The notes beneath the pieces were generated by a model. The model was not told where the DNA came from. It saw only the letters and a program-made list of their open reading frames with translations, and did no database searches. DNA of 64,000 bases from Pseudomonas sp. Irchel 3A7 (GTDB lineage: Bacteria > Pseudomonadota > Gammaproteobacteria > Pseudomonadales > Pseudomonadaceae). The DNA lies in NCBI RefSeq assembly GCF_900187565.1, contig NZ_FYED01000008.1, positions 62,001 through 126,000 of the forward strand, written 5' to 3'. Below, piece by piece: positions 45,916 through 55,928 of the stretch; within the stretch, counting starts at the first letter, position 1, and the number at the start of each line of letters is the position of its first letter. The position numbers and the translations under genes are program-made.

Positions 45916-46359
45916 TCATTCACACGCCGTACTGACCGCCTTCTCGGCGCGCTGGATTTCCAGCTTCACGTCAGTCGTTATCCGCTGCTCCTTGAGCTGT
46001 TGTCCAAGAAAGGGTTGGTCGCCCCGGGATTTCACTTCCGCATCCGTTGCGGCAACCTGCGCCTGGACGGTGGCGGAGTGCTCCGTGATGACAGCTTCCA
46101 CTTCCTCTTTGGTGTTGGCGGTATCCAGCGCGGTGATGAGTTTGCCCACCTCGGCTTTTTCCGCTTCGGCATAGCCTTCGACGGACAAACCGGTTGCCAT
46201 GGCGCGTGCCTGGATCTGCACGGTCTTGAGATGCTCTTGCGCAACTTTGCACAGTGCTTCCTGTCGACGGTTCTTGTTGGACTCCCACGTGCTCAACCCG
46301 TAAGTCACGGCAGCCAGTAGGGTCACGACGACAGTAGTGCCAATCAATTTGCCTTTCAC
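45916..46359 (-). CDS. Small secreted or membrane-anchored protein of unknown function
   Basis: A 147-residue protein starting at a GTG (46359, GAGG 10 bases upstream) with an N-terminal helix (GKLIGTTVVVTLLAAVTYGLST), either an uncleaved anchor or a signal peptide. The rest is mostly charged helix (EAEKAEVGKLITALDTANTKEEVEAVI). No family is recognised. It is the first of several small unknown genes after tRNA-Leu. Confidence 0.7.
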   Translation of the reverse strand: MKGKLIGTTVVVTLLAAVTYGLSTWESNKNRRQEALCKVAQEHLKTVQIQARAMATGLSVEGYAEAEKAEVGKLITALDTANTKEEVEAVITEHSATVQAQVAATDAEVKSRGDQPFLGQQLKEQRITTDVKLEIQRAEKAVSTACE

Positions 46360-46541
46360 GTTTACGAACCCTCAAAAGGCAATGGAATAAGGAGTGGTCG
46401 TACGTTTTCACTCAAGAGAGGAAGACTAGCCCAGGATGTGCAGCGAAGGTTGCTCAGTAAATCGCAGCCAAGGAAAAACTCCCGACTACAGGAGCGCAGA
46501 AGTCAGGGAGCATTATAGAGCGGGTTGAGCGGTGAGAGTAC

Positions 46542-46838
46542 TCAGCCTTCCGAGTCGCTACTTCCCTGGTTGTCCCCGTCGTCCTTCGAGTTACTCGAGG
46601 ACTCCGCTTCTTTTTCCAGGGCTTGCGAATCGGCACCGGAATTCGAGCCTGCCGCTTCCTCGCCAATTTTATCGGCCTTTTCCTCGTTGGACTCAGCGCC
46701 CTGAGCCTGGTTGAGTCCGGGAATCGCAGCAGGGGGAACAGCGGATCCCTGTTTTGTCGTCTCGGCAGCCAGTGTAAAAAACGAGCAGCTCGACATCAGA
46801 CCCGCCAACGTGAGCGCAGCCATTTTTCTGTTCATCAT
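46542..46838 (-). CDS. Small exported protein with acidic, Ser-rich tail
   Basis: The frame starts at one of two adjacent ATG codons (46838 or 46835) and gives about 98 residues: a signal peptide (MAALTLAGLMSSCSFFTLAAET) and then a low-complexity stretch of Glu, Ser, Asp, Asn and Gly. The Ser-Ser-Cys within the leader is a weak lipobox candidate. No family or function recognised. Confidence 0.6.
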   Translation of the reverse strand: MMNRKMAALTLAGLMSSCSFFTLAAETTKQGSAVPPAAIPGLNQAQGAESNEEKADKIGEEAAGSNSGADSQALEKEAESSSNSKDDGDNQGSSDSEG

Positions 46839-46922
46839 TTGAGTCTTCCGAACAAAGGGGTGTACAGCGTTGGAAGAGCGGTGAGTGGAAAGGTGCTGTG
46901 CGCCTGACGAGCGGAAAACAGG

Positions 46923-46945
46923 AAGCCCGGTGTTTAGCCGGGCTT
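46923..46945 (-). terminator. Terminator of the 66-residue gene
   Basis: AAGCCCGG and CCGGGCTT form a perfect 8-bp stem with a 7-base loop, 30 bases after the stop of the gene at 46976-47176. T residues follow on both sides, so it may act in both directions. Confidence 0.65.
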
Positions 46946-46975
46946 TTGGCATATGTGCTATCTACTACGTCCGAC

Positions 46976-47176
46976 TCAACCGCCAGTGCCAGGTTCTGTC
47001 TTGCGTCGATCGCTGCCGTTAGGATTGCCGCTATTAATCAGCCTCCTTTCCAGCAGAATATTTTGCAGCGCCTCGCGGTCTGACGGGGCCAGTTGATGTT
47101 CTCGCTCCTTGAGTTCGAGCAGGATCGGGCTGGACCACTGGCGATAGGTTTGTTCCGCACTACGAATGGATGACAT
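46976..47176 (-). CDS. Small cytosolic protein of unknown function (66 aa)
   Basis: A very good ribosome site (AAGGAGG, 7 bases before the ATG) supports this gene. The protein MSSIRSAEQTYRQWSSPILL continues with charged helix and a disordered C-terminus. Nothing is recognised. Confidence 0.7.
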   Translation of the reverse strand: MSSIRSAEQTYRQWSSPILLELKEREHQLAPSDREALQNILLERRLINSGNPNGSDRRKTEPGTGG

Positions 47177-47279
47177 TGTTTCCTCCTTATCAGGCTCCTG
47201 CCAATAAAGGCATCGCAGTTCGACACGAAGGTGACCCTAGTCGAGGAAGCTGATTGTCGCCAATGCAGTACGTCGGTAC

Positions 47280-48116
47280 TCAACCCTGATGGTTCCAGAT
47301 TCCCGTCTCAGCGGTGCGTCGGACATAATCGGAAAAGTCTCGCGCCGGCCGTCCCAGTGCTCGTTGCACGCCATCGGTGACGGGCGTGTTGCGACCGTCG
47401 AGTACCGTGGTGAACAGATACAACACCAGGTCGATCAACTCGGCCGGCAACTGTTCCTGCTCCAGTGCCTGGCGATAGGCGTCCGGCGGCACTGCGACGA
47501 AACCGATATCGCGATCTGTCGCCCGGGCAATCTCGGCGACGGCGTCGGCGAAGGTCAGTGCCCTTGGTCCGGTCAACTCATAGAGCTGGCCGCAATGCCT
47601 GGGCTGTGTCAGCGCGGCGACCGCGATCTCGGCGATGTCTTCGACGTCGACAAAGGGCTCAGCGATGTCACCGACGGGCAAGGCCAGTTCGCCTTGCAGG
47701 ATCGGTTCAAGAAAGTGCGCTTCGCTGAAGTTCTGGCAGAACCAGCTGGCACGCAGGATAGTCCAGTCGACGCCACTGTTTTGCACCACGCGTTCGGCCT
47801 GTTCCGCTTCGAGCTCACCGCGACCCGACAACAACACCAGTTTGCCGACACCACTATTTACCGCCTGGGCCGTGAACGCCTGGACCGTCTCAAGGGCACC
47901 GGGCACCGCGAGGTCCGGTTGAAAGGAGATGTACGCGGCTTGAACGCCCTCCAGGGCAGCCGCCCAAGTCGAACGGTTTTCCCAGTCAAAGGGCGGGGTG
48001 GCGCCACGGGAGCCCAGTCGCACGGGCTGTCCGGCCGCTTCGAGCTACTGGGCAATGCGCCGTCCAGTCTTGCCGGTGGCGCCGAGAATCAGAATGGTTT
48101 GCTGATGGTTGTTCAT
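47280..48116 (-). pseudogene. NmrA/SDR-type NAD(P)-binding protein gene broken by an in-frame amber codon
   Basis: The frame starts MNNHQQTILILGATGKTGRR at ATG 48116 (another ATG at 48125) with the Rossmann motif GATGKTG, then has TAG at 48047-48045 after 23 codons and continues unbroken for 255 codons as LEAAGQPVRLGSRGAT and on to ILRASWFCQNFSE and ELTGPRALTFADAVAEIA, typical of NmrA-family sensors and quinone-oxidoreductase-like proteins. The remaining ORF could begin at a GTG at 48023 but lacks a ribosome site and the nucleotide motif. It is divergent from a TetR gene that probably once controlled it. Pseudogene, sequencing error or readthrough are all possible. Confidence 0.8.
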
Positions 48117-48264
48117 CGCGTTCATCTCTCTTTACAATGTGAGTGATGCTCATGTTTAAAAAGATGATAGACCCTCATGTTTTGGCGTCAATCACTGGAA
48201 GGTAAAGCCCGACGTACGGCCATCGCCTATTGGGCGCACCGGTGTGCGATGCTAAGGTGAGTCA

Positions 48265-48978
48265 ATGTCATGTTTATTGAACGGGAAGGCGGCCGTGGGC
48301 AAAAAGACCAGCGAGGTGCTTGAACAGCCTCTTCCAGAGCCGATTCGGCGCAATCCCACGCAGCAACGCAGCCGCGAACGCCAGGAGCGCATTCTCGCCG
48401 TGGCTACGCAATTGATCGCAGACAAGGGCAGCGATCAGCTCAAGATGAGCGAGATTGCCGAGCGTTCCGAGATTTCCATCGGCTCCCTTTATCAGTATTT
48501 TCCCGACAAAAGCTCGGTCATTCGCACGTTGGCCGAACGCTACAACGCCGAAAGCCGTCGCTGTATCGAGGACGCGTTGGGGGCAGTCAAGGATGTGCCG
48601 GGGTTGCAAGCGGCCTATTCGGATTTGCTCGATCAGTATTGCGAGATCGTGTTGGCAACCCCGGCGATGCGTGACATCTGGTCAGGCATGCAGGCCGACA
48701 AACAGCTGTTGGCGCTGGAACTGGAGGAGAGTCGCGTTGCCGGTGGTGTATTGGCCGAAGCGATGCTGCGGGTCTATCCGCACAGCGATCCTCGGCAGCT
48801 CCGGGAGTCGGCGTTTCTGATCTGGCATCTGGGTGAGGCGACCATGCGCCTGGCGATCTCCTGCGCGCCTGAGGAAGGACGGGGATTGGTCGAGGCCTTC
48901 AAGCGCATGACATTGCGCGAGATTCTGCAACCAGCTTGCATGAATACAACGTCTGAAAAGCCCGATCCGGCTATTTGA
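48265..48978 (+). CDS. TetR-family transcriptional regulator
   Basis: The 237-residue protein has an N-terminal helix-turn-helix (LIADKGSDQLKMSEIAERSEISIGSLYQYFPDKSSVIRT). The C-terminal part is a typical variable ligand domain. AAGGTGAG precedes the ATG at 48265. It is divergent from the broken NmrA gene; between them CTCATGTTT occurs twice (about 48150 and 48174) and TGAG-N5-CTCA forms a short palindrome, which could be its operator. Its stop overlaps the end of the convergent secreted-protein gene by 8 bases. Confidence 0.9.
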   Translation: MSCLLNGKAAVGKKTSEVLEQPLPEPIRRNPTQQRSRERQERILAVATQLIADKGSDQLKMSEIAERSEISIGSLYQYFPDKSSVIRTLAERYNAESRRCIEDALGAVKDVPGLQAAYSDLLDQYCEIVLATPAMRDIWSGMQADKQLLALELEESRVAGGVLAEAMLRVYPHSDPRQLRESAFLIWHLGEATMRLAISCAPEEGRGLVEAFKRMTLREILQPACMNTTSEKPDPAI

Positions 48979-49396
48979 CTTTCCAGCTGCCACCACCGGT
49001 TTCACAATCGATCTTCGATTGCGCCAGGTTTTCCGCGTTGTAGTAATACGTAGCGACTTGGGCATTCGCGGGAATATTCAGCGATTTGCTGTCCTTGTCC
49101 TTGCTGGTGGACTGGGGATTGGCCAGCGACTCCGGGGTCAATCTGCCCAGGCACGTGGCCTTGTACTGATCGCCGCACCGAGCGACTTTTTTCTTGGTGC
49201 TGGTGAGCATTTCCTTGCTCTCGTTGCTGCATGACCAATCGATGGCATCGACCGGCATGTTTTCGTATTCATAGCAGGTGTGGGACTCGATCACCGGGAC
49301 GGAAGGACTCTGGGAGCGGGTGATGACATCGCAGCCCTGTGCCATGGCCAGGCTGGGGCACAGGCTGCCGATCAGAAGCAGAAGTCTACTGTTCAT
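48971..49396 (-). CDS. Small secreted Cys-containing protein of unknown function
   Basis: The 141-residue protein has a signal peptide (MNSRLLLLIGSLCPSLAMA) and five Cys in the mature part (GCDVI, HTCYEYE, WSCSNE, ARCGDQ, ATCLGR, DCETGG), likely disulphide-bonded in the periplasm. No family is recognised. Confidence 0.7.
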   Translation of the reverse strand: MNSRLLLLIGSLCPSLAMAQGCDVITRSQSPSVPVIESHTCYEYENMPVDAIDWSCSNESKEMLTSTKKKVARCGDQYKATCLGRLTPESLANPQSTSKDKDSKSLNIPANAQVATYYYNAENLAQSKIDCETGGGSWKVK

Positions 49397-49542
49397 ACCG
49401 ATTTACTCGCCAATGGTGTCCTGCGCATGTGTGCGCGGACCTAAAGGTTGGGCAAAGCAATCAGCATTCTCGTTCAATCCATTTTCCTGTTCGCACGCCT
49501 CGGGCGGTCGGGTCGAATCGACTCGACCGCCGAAGTCGTCGG

Positions 49543-49827
49543 TCATACGAAAGGTTGGCCGGCAAAGCCGCGCGGCAGCCTTTGCAGCCCGGGCAGGGCG
49601 GTCAGGCGCTCGGTCCAGCTCTGGCGCCAGTCGGTAACGGTCTGGGTGACTTTGGTTTTGCGCGCTGCGCGTCGGGCGGCGTTGCGTTGGGCTTTGCGCG
49701 CCTCTTTGTACACTTCGGTATTTCGGCAGCTTCTGCATTTGACCCGGTTGAGTTCACGGGTCGAGATAAGCTTGTTGCCTTTGTGGCCGCAGGCCAGATG
49801 CCCGCTGACTTTGAAGTGAGTAACCAT
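49543..49827 (-). CDS. Small basic zinc-ribbon-like protein
   Basis: The 94-residue protein starts MVTHFKVSGHLACGHKGNKL with AGGAG before the ATG. Two Cys/His pairs, ACGH and KCRSC, form a likely zinc ribbon (residues about 12-40), and the rest is very basic (RKAQRNAARRAARKTKV), suggesting nucleic-acid binding. A role is not known. Confidence 0.65.
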   Translation of the reverse strand: MVTHFKVSGHLACGHKGNKLISTRELNRVKCRSCRNTEVYKEARKAQRNAARRAARKTKVTQTVTDWRQSWTERLTALPGLQRLPRGFAGQPFV

Positions 49828-50035
49828 CGGGACGTCTCCTCGTGACGTGTGATCGTTGGACCCCGCGCGCGTGGTGACGTTCGTTGCCTGCCTTGGGCAC
49901 AAAAAAATCCCGGCGCCTGGCTGGGTTCGGGGTAAAGCACGAAATCATCGGACAGGCATACACGCGGTGACGAGAATGTCGCCGATCATGCCTGCATTGT
50001 CAGCCCGTATCTTGGCATCGACTGTCCGGATCGAC

Positions 50036-50266
50036 TCATCTGAACCGTGGCAGCGGTGGCTCGACAGGTTTGAGCGACGACAAGGTGTTGCGGATCAGCG
50101 GTGTATCCTTTTCGATGTCGTTCAGGCGATCACGAATTCTCAGGGCAGTCGGGTGTCCGCCTTGATGATCGACCCAATCGGCGATTTCCTTGCATGCCGC
50201 AGCCAAGCGAACCTGACGGGAATCAAGCAGGGTAAGCAGGGTGGTGATGGACTCTTTTTCGGACAT
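50036..50266 (-). CDS. Small helical protein of unknown function (76 aa)
   Basis: A GGAGG site 7 bases before ATG 50266 supports this gene: MSEKESITTLLTLLDSRQVR and a second helix. The longer frame upstream runs through REPIN sequence and is not the start. Nothing is recognised. 49828-50035 holds no other gene that I can support. Confidence 0.7.
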   Translation of the reverse strand: MSEKESITTLLTLLDSRQVRLAAACKEIADWVDHQGGHPTALRIRDRLNDIEKDTPLIRNTLSSLKPVEPPLPRFR

Positions 50267-50307
50267 GGGAAACACCTCCGTTGAAGACACCTGGCAGGGC
50301 CTACCAA

Positions 50308-50407
50308 TGTAGGAGCGAGCATGCTCGCGATGGTCGTTAACGATGACGTGTGTCGATTGACTGAACGCGGCACTCTTCAGTCCATCACGAGCAGGTTCGC
50401 TCCTACA
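50308..50407. repeat. Long REPIN, 100-base class
   Basis: Arms TGTAGGAGCGAGCATGCTCG and a decayed inverse ending CGCTCCTACA, with a 60-base interior shared with 34024 and 56927 (GCGATGGTCGTTAACGAT, then GAACGCGG at the same spacing). Confidence 0.85.
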
Positions 50408-50456
50408 CACTTCAGCCCTCTTCATTATAGACCCGTAATAGGCACGCCAAGGCTCC

Positions 50457-50678
50457 TCAGCCTTGTCGGGCCGTGACTTGTGATCTGGCATTCAGCTGGC
50501 GGCAGACGCGTTGGGCGTCTTCTTCAAGATCGTAGCCGTCACCGATGAAACCTTGGGTGCGGGTATCGTTTATGCGGTACCAGACAGCGGCATCGGGGGG
50601 TGGGTGACCGGTTTCTCCTGCCCGGCGGCCATGAATGATGATCTTGTTGCAACGCTTGACGACGAATATGTCTTCCAT
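50457..50678 (-). CDS. Small protein of unknown function (73 aa)
   Basis: The frame MEDIFVVKRCNKIIIHGRRA continues with WYRINDTRTQGFIGDGYDLEEDAQRVCRQLN, a beta-then-helix pattern. The start at ATG 50678 is best placed; an upstream start near 50711 is possible because the ribosome site is weak. No family recognised. Confidence 0.6.
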   Translation of the reverse strand: MEDIFVVKRCNKIIIHGRRAGETGHPPPDAAVWYRINDTRTQGFIGDGYDLEEDAQRVCRQLNARSQVTARQG

Positions 50679-50750
50679 GGCTTCACCGCAGCTGATTCGT
50701 GTACAGATCAACTATAGAAGTCATTTGTAATCGTGCAAAAAATAGGCGGA

Positions 50751-51770
50751 TCAATTCGTCGGTTCAGATGCCAGTTTCTCCAGCAACATCGCCAGGCCGA
50801 CTTCTTCGGCGCGCAAGCCTTTGCGGGTTCTCGGCCGGGGCAATTCGGCCAGGGCGCCCAGCAGAAAGCTCTCGAGTACCGCCGGATGGATGTAGCATTT
50901 GCGGCACACCGCTGGGGTATTGCCCAACTGTCTGGCAACGTTTTTTACCATCTCCACCACATGCCGTTTCGCCTCCGATTCCGGCTGCCACTGCAATGTG
51001 CGCAACACCGCCAGCGCCAGGGCACTACCGGCCCAGGTGCGATAGTCCTTGGCGGTGAAGTCGGCACCGGTCAGGGTTTGCAGGTAACTGTTGACGTCGT
51101 TGGACGTGATGGTGTGCCGCTCGCCGTTTTCATCGAGGTATTGAAAGAGGTTTTGCCCCGGAATGTCCTGGCAACGCTTGATGATCCGCGCCAGGCGCCG
51201 ATCCTTTACGGTGATTTGATGTTCGACGCCGCTCTTGCCGCGAAACTGGAACAGGATCGCGCTGCCGTTGATTTCCACATGACGACTGCGCAAGGTGGTC
51301 AGGCCATAGGAGCGATTGTCCCGTGCGTATTGAGTATTGCCGACACGGATCAACGTGGCATCGAGCAAGGTGATGACGGTGGCCATGACCTTGTCGCGAC
51401 TGAAGCCCGGTGCGGCCAATAACGCTTCCAGCTGCTTGCGCAGTTTCGGCAGGGCCAGGCCGAAATCCCGCAGGCGTGAGTACTTGTCGGTGTCGCGCAC
51501 TTCGCGCCAGCGCGGGTGATAGCGGTACTGCTTGCGACCGCGCGCATCGCGGCCGGTGGCTTGCAGATGGCCCCGAGGGTCTGCGCAGATCCAAACATCG
51601 GTGTAGGCCGGCGGCACCGCGAGGGAATTGATGCGCTGAATCTCGTCCGGGTCGGTAATGCGCTGGCCAGCCGGATCGACGTAGCAGAACTTGCCGCGCA
51701 GTTTCCGGCGGGTGATACCGGGCTGGGTATCGTCGACGTAATGCAAATCAGGCGGTAGCGCATCGGGCAT
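50751..51770 (-). CDS. Eukaryotic/poxvirus-type DNA topoisomerase IB
   Basis: The 339-residue enzyme relaxes supercoils through a 3'-phosphotyrosine. It has the N-terminal strand region (PPDLHYVDDTQPGITRRKLRGKFCYVD), the catalytic core RVGNTQYARDNRSYGLTTLRSRHV, FRGKSGVEHQI, the KDYRTWAGSAL segment with the Lys/His-type motif, and the nucleophilic Tyr in CYIHPAVLESF. Length matches bacterial TopIB. ATG 51770 is chosen over an upstream ATG at 51812 for its AGGA site at 8 bases. Neighbours are unrelated. Confidence 0.92.
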   Translation of the reverse strand: MPDALPPDLHYVDDTQPGITRRKLRGKFCYVDPAGQRITDPDEIQRINSLAVPPAYTDVWICADPRGHLQATGRDARGRKQYRYHPRWREVRDTDKYSRLRDFGLALPKLRKQLEALLAAPGFSRDKVMATVITLLDATLIRVGNTQYARDNRSYGLTTLRSRHVEINGSAILFQFRGKSGVEHQITVKDRRLARIIKRCQDIPGQNLFQYLDENGERHTITSNDVNSYLQTLTGADFTAKDYRTWAGSALALAVLRTLQWQPESEAKRHVVEMVKNVARQLGNTPAVCRKCYIHPAVLESFLLGALAELPRPRTRKGLRAEEVGLAMLLEKLASEPTN

Positions 51771-51863
51771 GGCGATAGTCCTGGGCAAGGAATCCTGGGG
51801 CGTTAAAGCCATTGACCTCACGCCACAGCAGACGTGCCAGCGCGTTTACCCGGATTGCTACGC

Positions 51864-52943
51864 CTATGCCAGGACGGCCACGGCCTTGATCTGCGCCCAG
51901 AGCTGCTGGCCCGGATGCACGTTCAGCTGGTCGCGGGAAAAGCGCGTGATGCGCGCCAACAGTGGCGTGCCCGCCGCCTCCAGGCGCACGAGTACGTGGG
52001 CGGCGTTGTCGGCACCCAGTTCACTGACCACGGTGACCGGCAGGCGATTGAGGATGCTGCTGTGTTCGGCGCTGTGCAGGCTCAAGCTCACGTCCCGCGC
52101 CTGAACCTTGCAGCGCAACGCCTGGCCCGCCGCCATCGGCGTGTGTGCCACGCGAATGTGCAGGTCCGTATCGGGCAGTTGCAGGGTGAGCAACTGGTAG
52201 TGAGCGTCATAGGCGCTGACACACCCTTCAATCACCACGCCGGCGTCATCGCCCAGCGCCAAGGGCAAGTCGAGGCGGGCCAGGGTCTGACCGATGGGGC
52301 CGCTGGCCAGCGCCTTGCCGTCGCTGAGCAACACAATATGGTCGGCCAGACGCGCCACTTCATCCTGGGAATGACTGACGTACAGCACCGGGATGTCCAG
52401 TTCATCGTGGAGCCGTTGCAGGTAAGGCAGGATTTCACCTTTGCGCCGGGCATCCAGCGCCGCCAGCGGTTCATCCATCAACAACAGTTTCGGGCTGGTG
52501 AGCAGGGCGCGGGCGATGCCGATGCGCTGCCGTTCACCACCCGAGAGGTGTTGCGGATGGCGATCGAGCAGGTGGCCGATCCCGAGCAATTCGGTGGCGT
52601 GGGCCATGTCGACCCGGCGCTGGTGTTTCGGGATGCGTTTGAGGCCGAATTCCAGATTGGCCAGTACCGACAAATGCGGGAACAGACTGGCTTCCTGAAA
52701 CACGTAACCCAGCGCACGTTTGTGGGGTGCGACGAAAAGCTTCTTGTCGCTGTCCTGCCAGACTTCATCGTTGACCTTGATAAACCCCCGATCGGCGCGT
52801 TCCAGGCCTGCAATACAACGCAGACAAGTGGTCTTGCCCGAACCGGAATGTCCATAAAGGGCCGTAACGCCGCGGCCGGGCAACTGCAAATCGACATCCA
52901 GGGCGAACCCCGGGTAACTCAACTTCAGGCGCATTTGAATCAT
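51864..52943 (-). CDS. modC: Molybdate importer ATP-binding protein
   Basis: The 359-residue ATPase has Walker [14 protein letters not shown], signature [15 protein letters not shown], Walker [13 protein letters not shown] and a C-terminal TOBE/Mop-like region ([31 protein letters not shown]) that binds the oxyanion in ModC proteins. It starts 4 bases after the modB stop. Confidence 0.95.
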   Translation of the reverse strand: MIQMRLKLSYPGFALDVDLQLPGRGVTALYGHSGSGKTTCLRCIAGLERADRGFIKVNDEVWQDSDKKLFVAPHKRALGYVFQEASLFPHLSVLANLEFGLKRIPKHQRRVDMAHATELLGIGHLLDRHPQHLSGGERQRIGIARALLTSPKLLLMDEPLAALDARRKGEILPYLQRLHDELDIPVLYVSHSQDEVARLADHIVLLSDGKALASGPIGQTLARLDLPLALGDDAGVVIEGCVSAYDAHYQLLTLQLPDTDLHIRVAHTPMAAGQALRCKVQARDVSLSLHSAEHSSILNRLPVTVVSELGADNAAHVLVRLEAAGTPLLARITRFSRDQLNVHPGQQLWAQIKAVAVLA

Positions 52944-52946
52944 CGA

Positions 52947-53627
52947 TCAGCTCCAGCCCGCTTTGGTTTTGCGGCTGGAGTACAGCGCCAGCAGGACCGC
53001 AAAAGAGAACACCAGCATCGCCCCGGCCAGCCAATGGGCCTGGGCGTATTCCATCGCCTCGACGTGATCGTAGATCTGCACCGAGACCACGCGGGTCTTG
53101 TCGGGAATGTTGCCGCCGATCATCAGCACCACGCCGAACTCGCCCACGGTATGGGCAAAACCCAGGATGGCCGCAGTGATGAAGCCGGGGCGGGCCAGGG
53201 GCAGAGTCACACTGAAAAAGGTGTCCCAGGGATTGGCGCGCAAGGTCGCGGCCACTTCCAGCGGGCGAGTGCCAATGGCAGAAAAGGCGTTTTGCAGCGG
53301 CTGGACCACGAACGGCATCGAGTACAACACCGAGCCGATGACCAACCCGGCAAAACTGAAGGTGAGGGTGCCAAGCCCCAGAGACTGGGTGAAATGGCCG
53401 ACGAACCCGTTCGGGCCGAGCGCCAGCAACAGATAAAAACCGATCACCGTGGGCGGCAGTACGAGGGGCAGGGCAACAATCGCCCCGACCGGACCGCGCA
53501 ACCAGGATTGGGTGCGCGAGAGCCACAACGCCAGCGGAGTGCCGATCACCAAGAGGATGACGGTCGTCAGGGACGCCAGTTTCAGGGTCAGCCAGATAGC
53601 GGAGAAATCGGCACTCGTCAGCGTCAT
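52947..53627 (-). CDS. modB: Molybdate importer permease
   Basis: The 226-residue protein has five helices and the ModB coupling loop ([25 protein letters not shown]). It starts directly at the modA stop (53628), so the three mod genes form one unit. Confidence 0.95.
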   Translation of the reverse strand: MTLTSADFSAIWLTLKLASLTTVILLVIGTPLALWLSRTQSWLRGPVGAIVALPLVLPPTVIGFYLLLALGPNGFVGHFTQSLGLGTLTFSFAGLVIGSVLYSMPFVVQPLQNAFSAIGTRPLEVAATLRANPWDTFFSVTLPLARPGFITAAILGFAHTVGEFGVVLMIGGNIPDKTRVVSVQIYDHVEAMEYAQAHWLAGAMLVFSFAVLLALYSSRKTKAGWS

Positions 53628-54407
<780 letters not shown>

Positions 54408-54434
54408 TTACAGGTGAATGTTGCAAGGGGGTAA

Positions 54435-54460
54435 TCGCTATGTATTTAAATATATAGCGA
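54435..54460 (-). promoter_or_regulatory. ModE-like operator upstream of modABC
   Basis: A 26-bp palindrome from TCGCTATGTA to TATATAGCGA, 24 of 26 positions symmetric, 40 bases before the modA start. CGCTATAT-N-ATATAGCG-type palindromes are the known ModE target. No modE gene is in the window, so the repressor would act from elsewhere. Confidence 0.75.
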
Positions 54461-54520
54461 AATGCCTGTGAACGGAATGTGCTGTATTCGGAGCGCTTTG
54501 AGCTGGATGTGAGCGTCTAA

Positions 54521-54636
54521 CTGTGGCGAGGGGATTTATCCCCGTTGGGGCGCGTAGCGGCCCTCGCTTTTTCAGCTGTATTAAACGAGTTTGCGTCTGC
54601 TGCGCAGCCGAACGGGGATGAATCCCCTCGCCACAG
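54521..54636. repeat. REP-like long inverted repeat, GAGGGGATTTATCCCC class
   Basis: Arms CTGTGGCGAGGGGATTTATC and the inverse (with GATGAATC in place of GATAAATC) at the ends of 116 bases. The interior shares GCGCGTAGCGGCCC and CTGCTGCGCAGCC with the element at 40947. Confidence 0.9.
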
Positions 54637-54669
54637 AAAAATCCCTCATCCCCAGGGTTTTTTGCTTGT

Positions 54670-55734
54670 TCAGCGGCGAAGTAGTTTCGCCAAGCCTTGC
54701 TCGGCCAACTGCCGGGTCAGTTCCGCAGTCGTTAACTCAACCCCCAGGGTGAACGCCTGTCCGGCCCAGAGGTTGCTGAAGTCGGCTTCACCCTTGGCCC
54801 GCAACGGCATCAGCGCGCCACCGGCCAGCGGGAAGGCCGGTGCCTTGGCGCTCATCGGTCCAAGTTCGCGCATCACCCGATTCAGAATCCCGCGCGCCGG
54901 GCGCCCGGTGAACAGGTTGGTGACGGCAGTCTCACTTTCTTTCGCTGTACGCAACGCTTTGTGATGCGACGCACTGACCTTGGCTTCAGGGGTAAACAAA
55001 TACGCCGTCCCGACTTGCACCGCCGAAGCGCCGAGCATGAACGCGGCCGCCACACCGCGCGCATCGGCAATACCGCCAGCGGCGATCACCGGCACTTTCA
55101 CCGCATCGACGACCTGGGGCACCAGTGCGAACGTGCCGACCTGGCTGCTCAGGTCATCGCTCAGAAACATCCCGCGGTGTCCGCCCGCTTCGTAACCCAT
55201 GGCGATGATCGCGTCACAGCCATGTTGCTCAAGCCAGATGGCCTCTTCGACCGTGGTGGCCGAGGACAGCACTTTTGCCCCGGTAGCCTTCACCCGCTCC
55301 AGCAGGGATTTTTCCGGCAGACCGAAGTGGAAACTCACGACTTCCGGGCGAAACTCCTCGATCACTGCGCAGCCTGCGGCATCGAATGGTGCACGATTGG
55401 ACACCGGTGTCGGCGCATCGAAGTCGACGCCCAATTCGCGGTAATAGGGTTCCAACAGGTTCTTCCAGTCTTGCGCCCGCTGCTCGTCGGCCGGCGGCGG
55501 TTGATGGCAGAAAAAGTTGATGTTGATCGGACGCTGAGTGTGTTGGCGAATCGTCTTCAGCTCTTCGCGCAACTGCTCGATGCTCAGCATCGCTGCCGGC
55601 ATGGAACCCAGGCCACCGGCGTTGCTCGCCGCGATGACCATGGCAGCGTTGGTGGCGCCGGCCATCGGCCCCTGGATGATCGGCAGTTCAATACCGAGCA
55701 GGTCAAGAATGCGGGTGTCTGGCCATTGGCTCAT
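54670..55734 (-). CDS. NAD(P)H-dependent flavin oxidoreductase / nitronate monooxygenase-like
   Basis: The 354-residue FMN enzyme has the NMO-family pattern PIIQGPMAGATNAAMVIAASNAGGLG, MGYEAGGHRG, VIAAGGIADARGVAAAFMLGASAVQVGTAYL. Class assignment between nitronate monooxygenase and other enoyl reductase-like members is open. ATG at 55734 is preceded by GGAGA; longer in-frame starts lie in the upstream promoter area. Divergent from the AcuI-type gene. Confidence 0.88.
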   Translation of the reverse strand: MSQWPDTRILDLLGIELPIIQGPMAGATNAAMVIAASNAGGLGSMPAAMLSIEQLREELKTIRQHTQRPININFFCHQPPPADEQRAQDWKNLLEPYYRELGVDFDAPTPVSNRAPFDAAGCAVIEEFRPEVVSFHFGLPEKSLLERVKATGAKVLSSATTVEEAIWLEQHGCDAIIAMGYEAGGHRGMFLSDDLSSQVGTFALVPQVVDAVKVPVIAAGGIADARGVAAAFMLGASAVQVGTAYLFTPEAKVSASHHKALRTAKESETAVTNLFTGRPARGILNRVMRELGPMSAKAPAFPLAGGALMPLRAKGEADFSNLWAGQAFTLGVELTTAELTRQLAEQGLAKLLRR

Positions 55735-55928
55735 TTGGGTATTCTCCGACGGTGGAATCGGGCAGGGACGGTAGATCAGGATTTGTAGCAGCATGGCTGA
55801 CCCAAGACCAGTCATGTTTTGTTTATAGCTCTGGTCGTTTCATGAATTGGCTTAAAGTCGAGTACGGCATTTTTTTGCGATGTGGTATTTAAATCACACC
55901 ACAACAGGTGAACCCACCGGAGGCAGTC

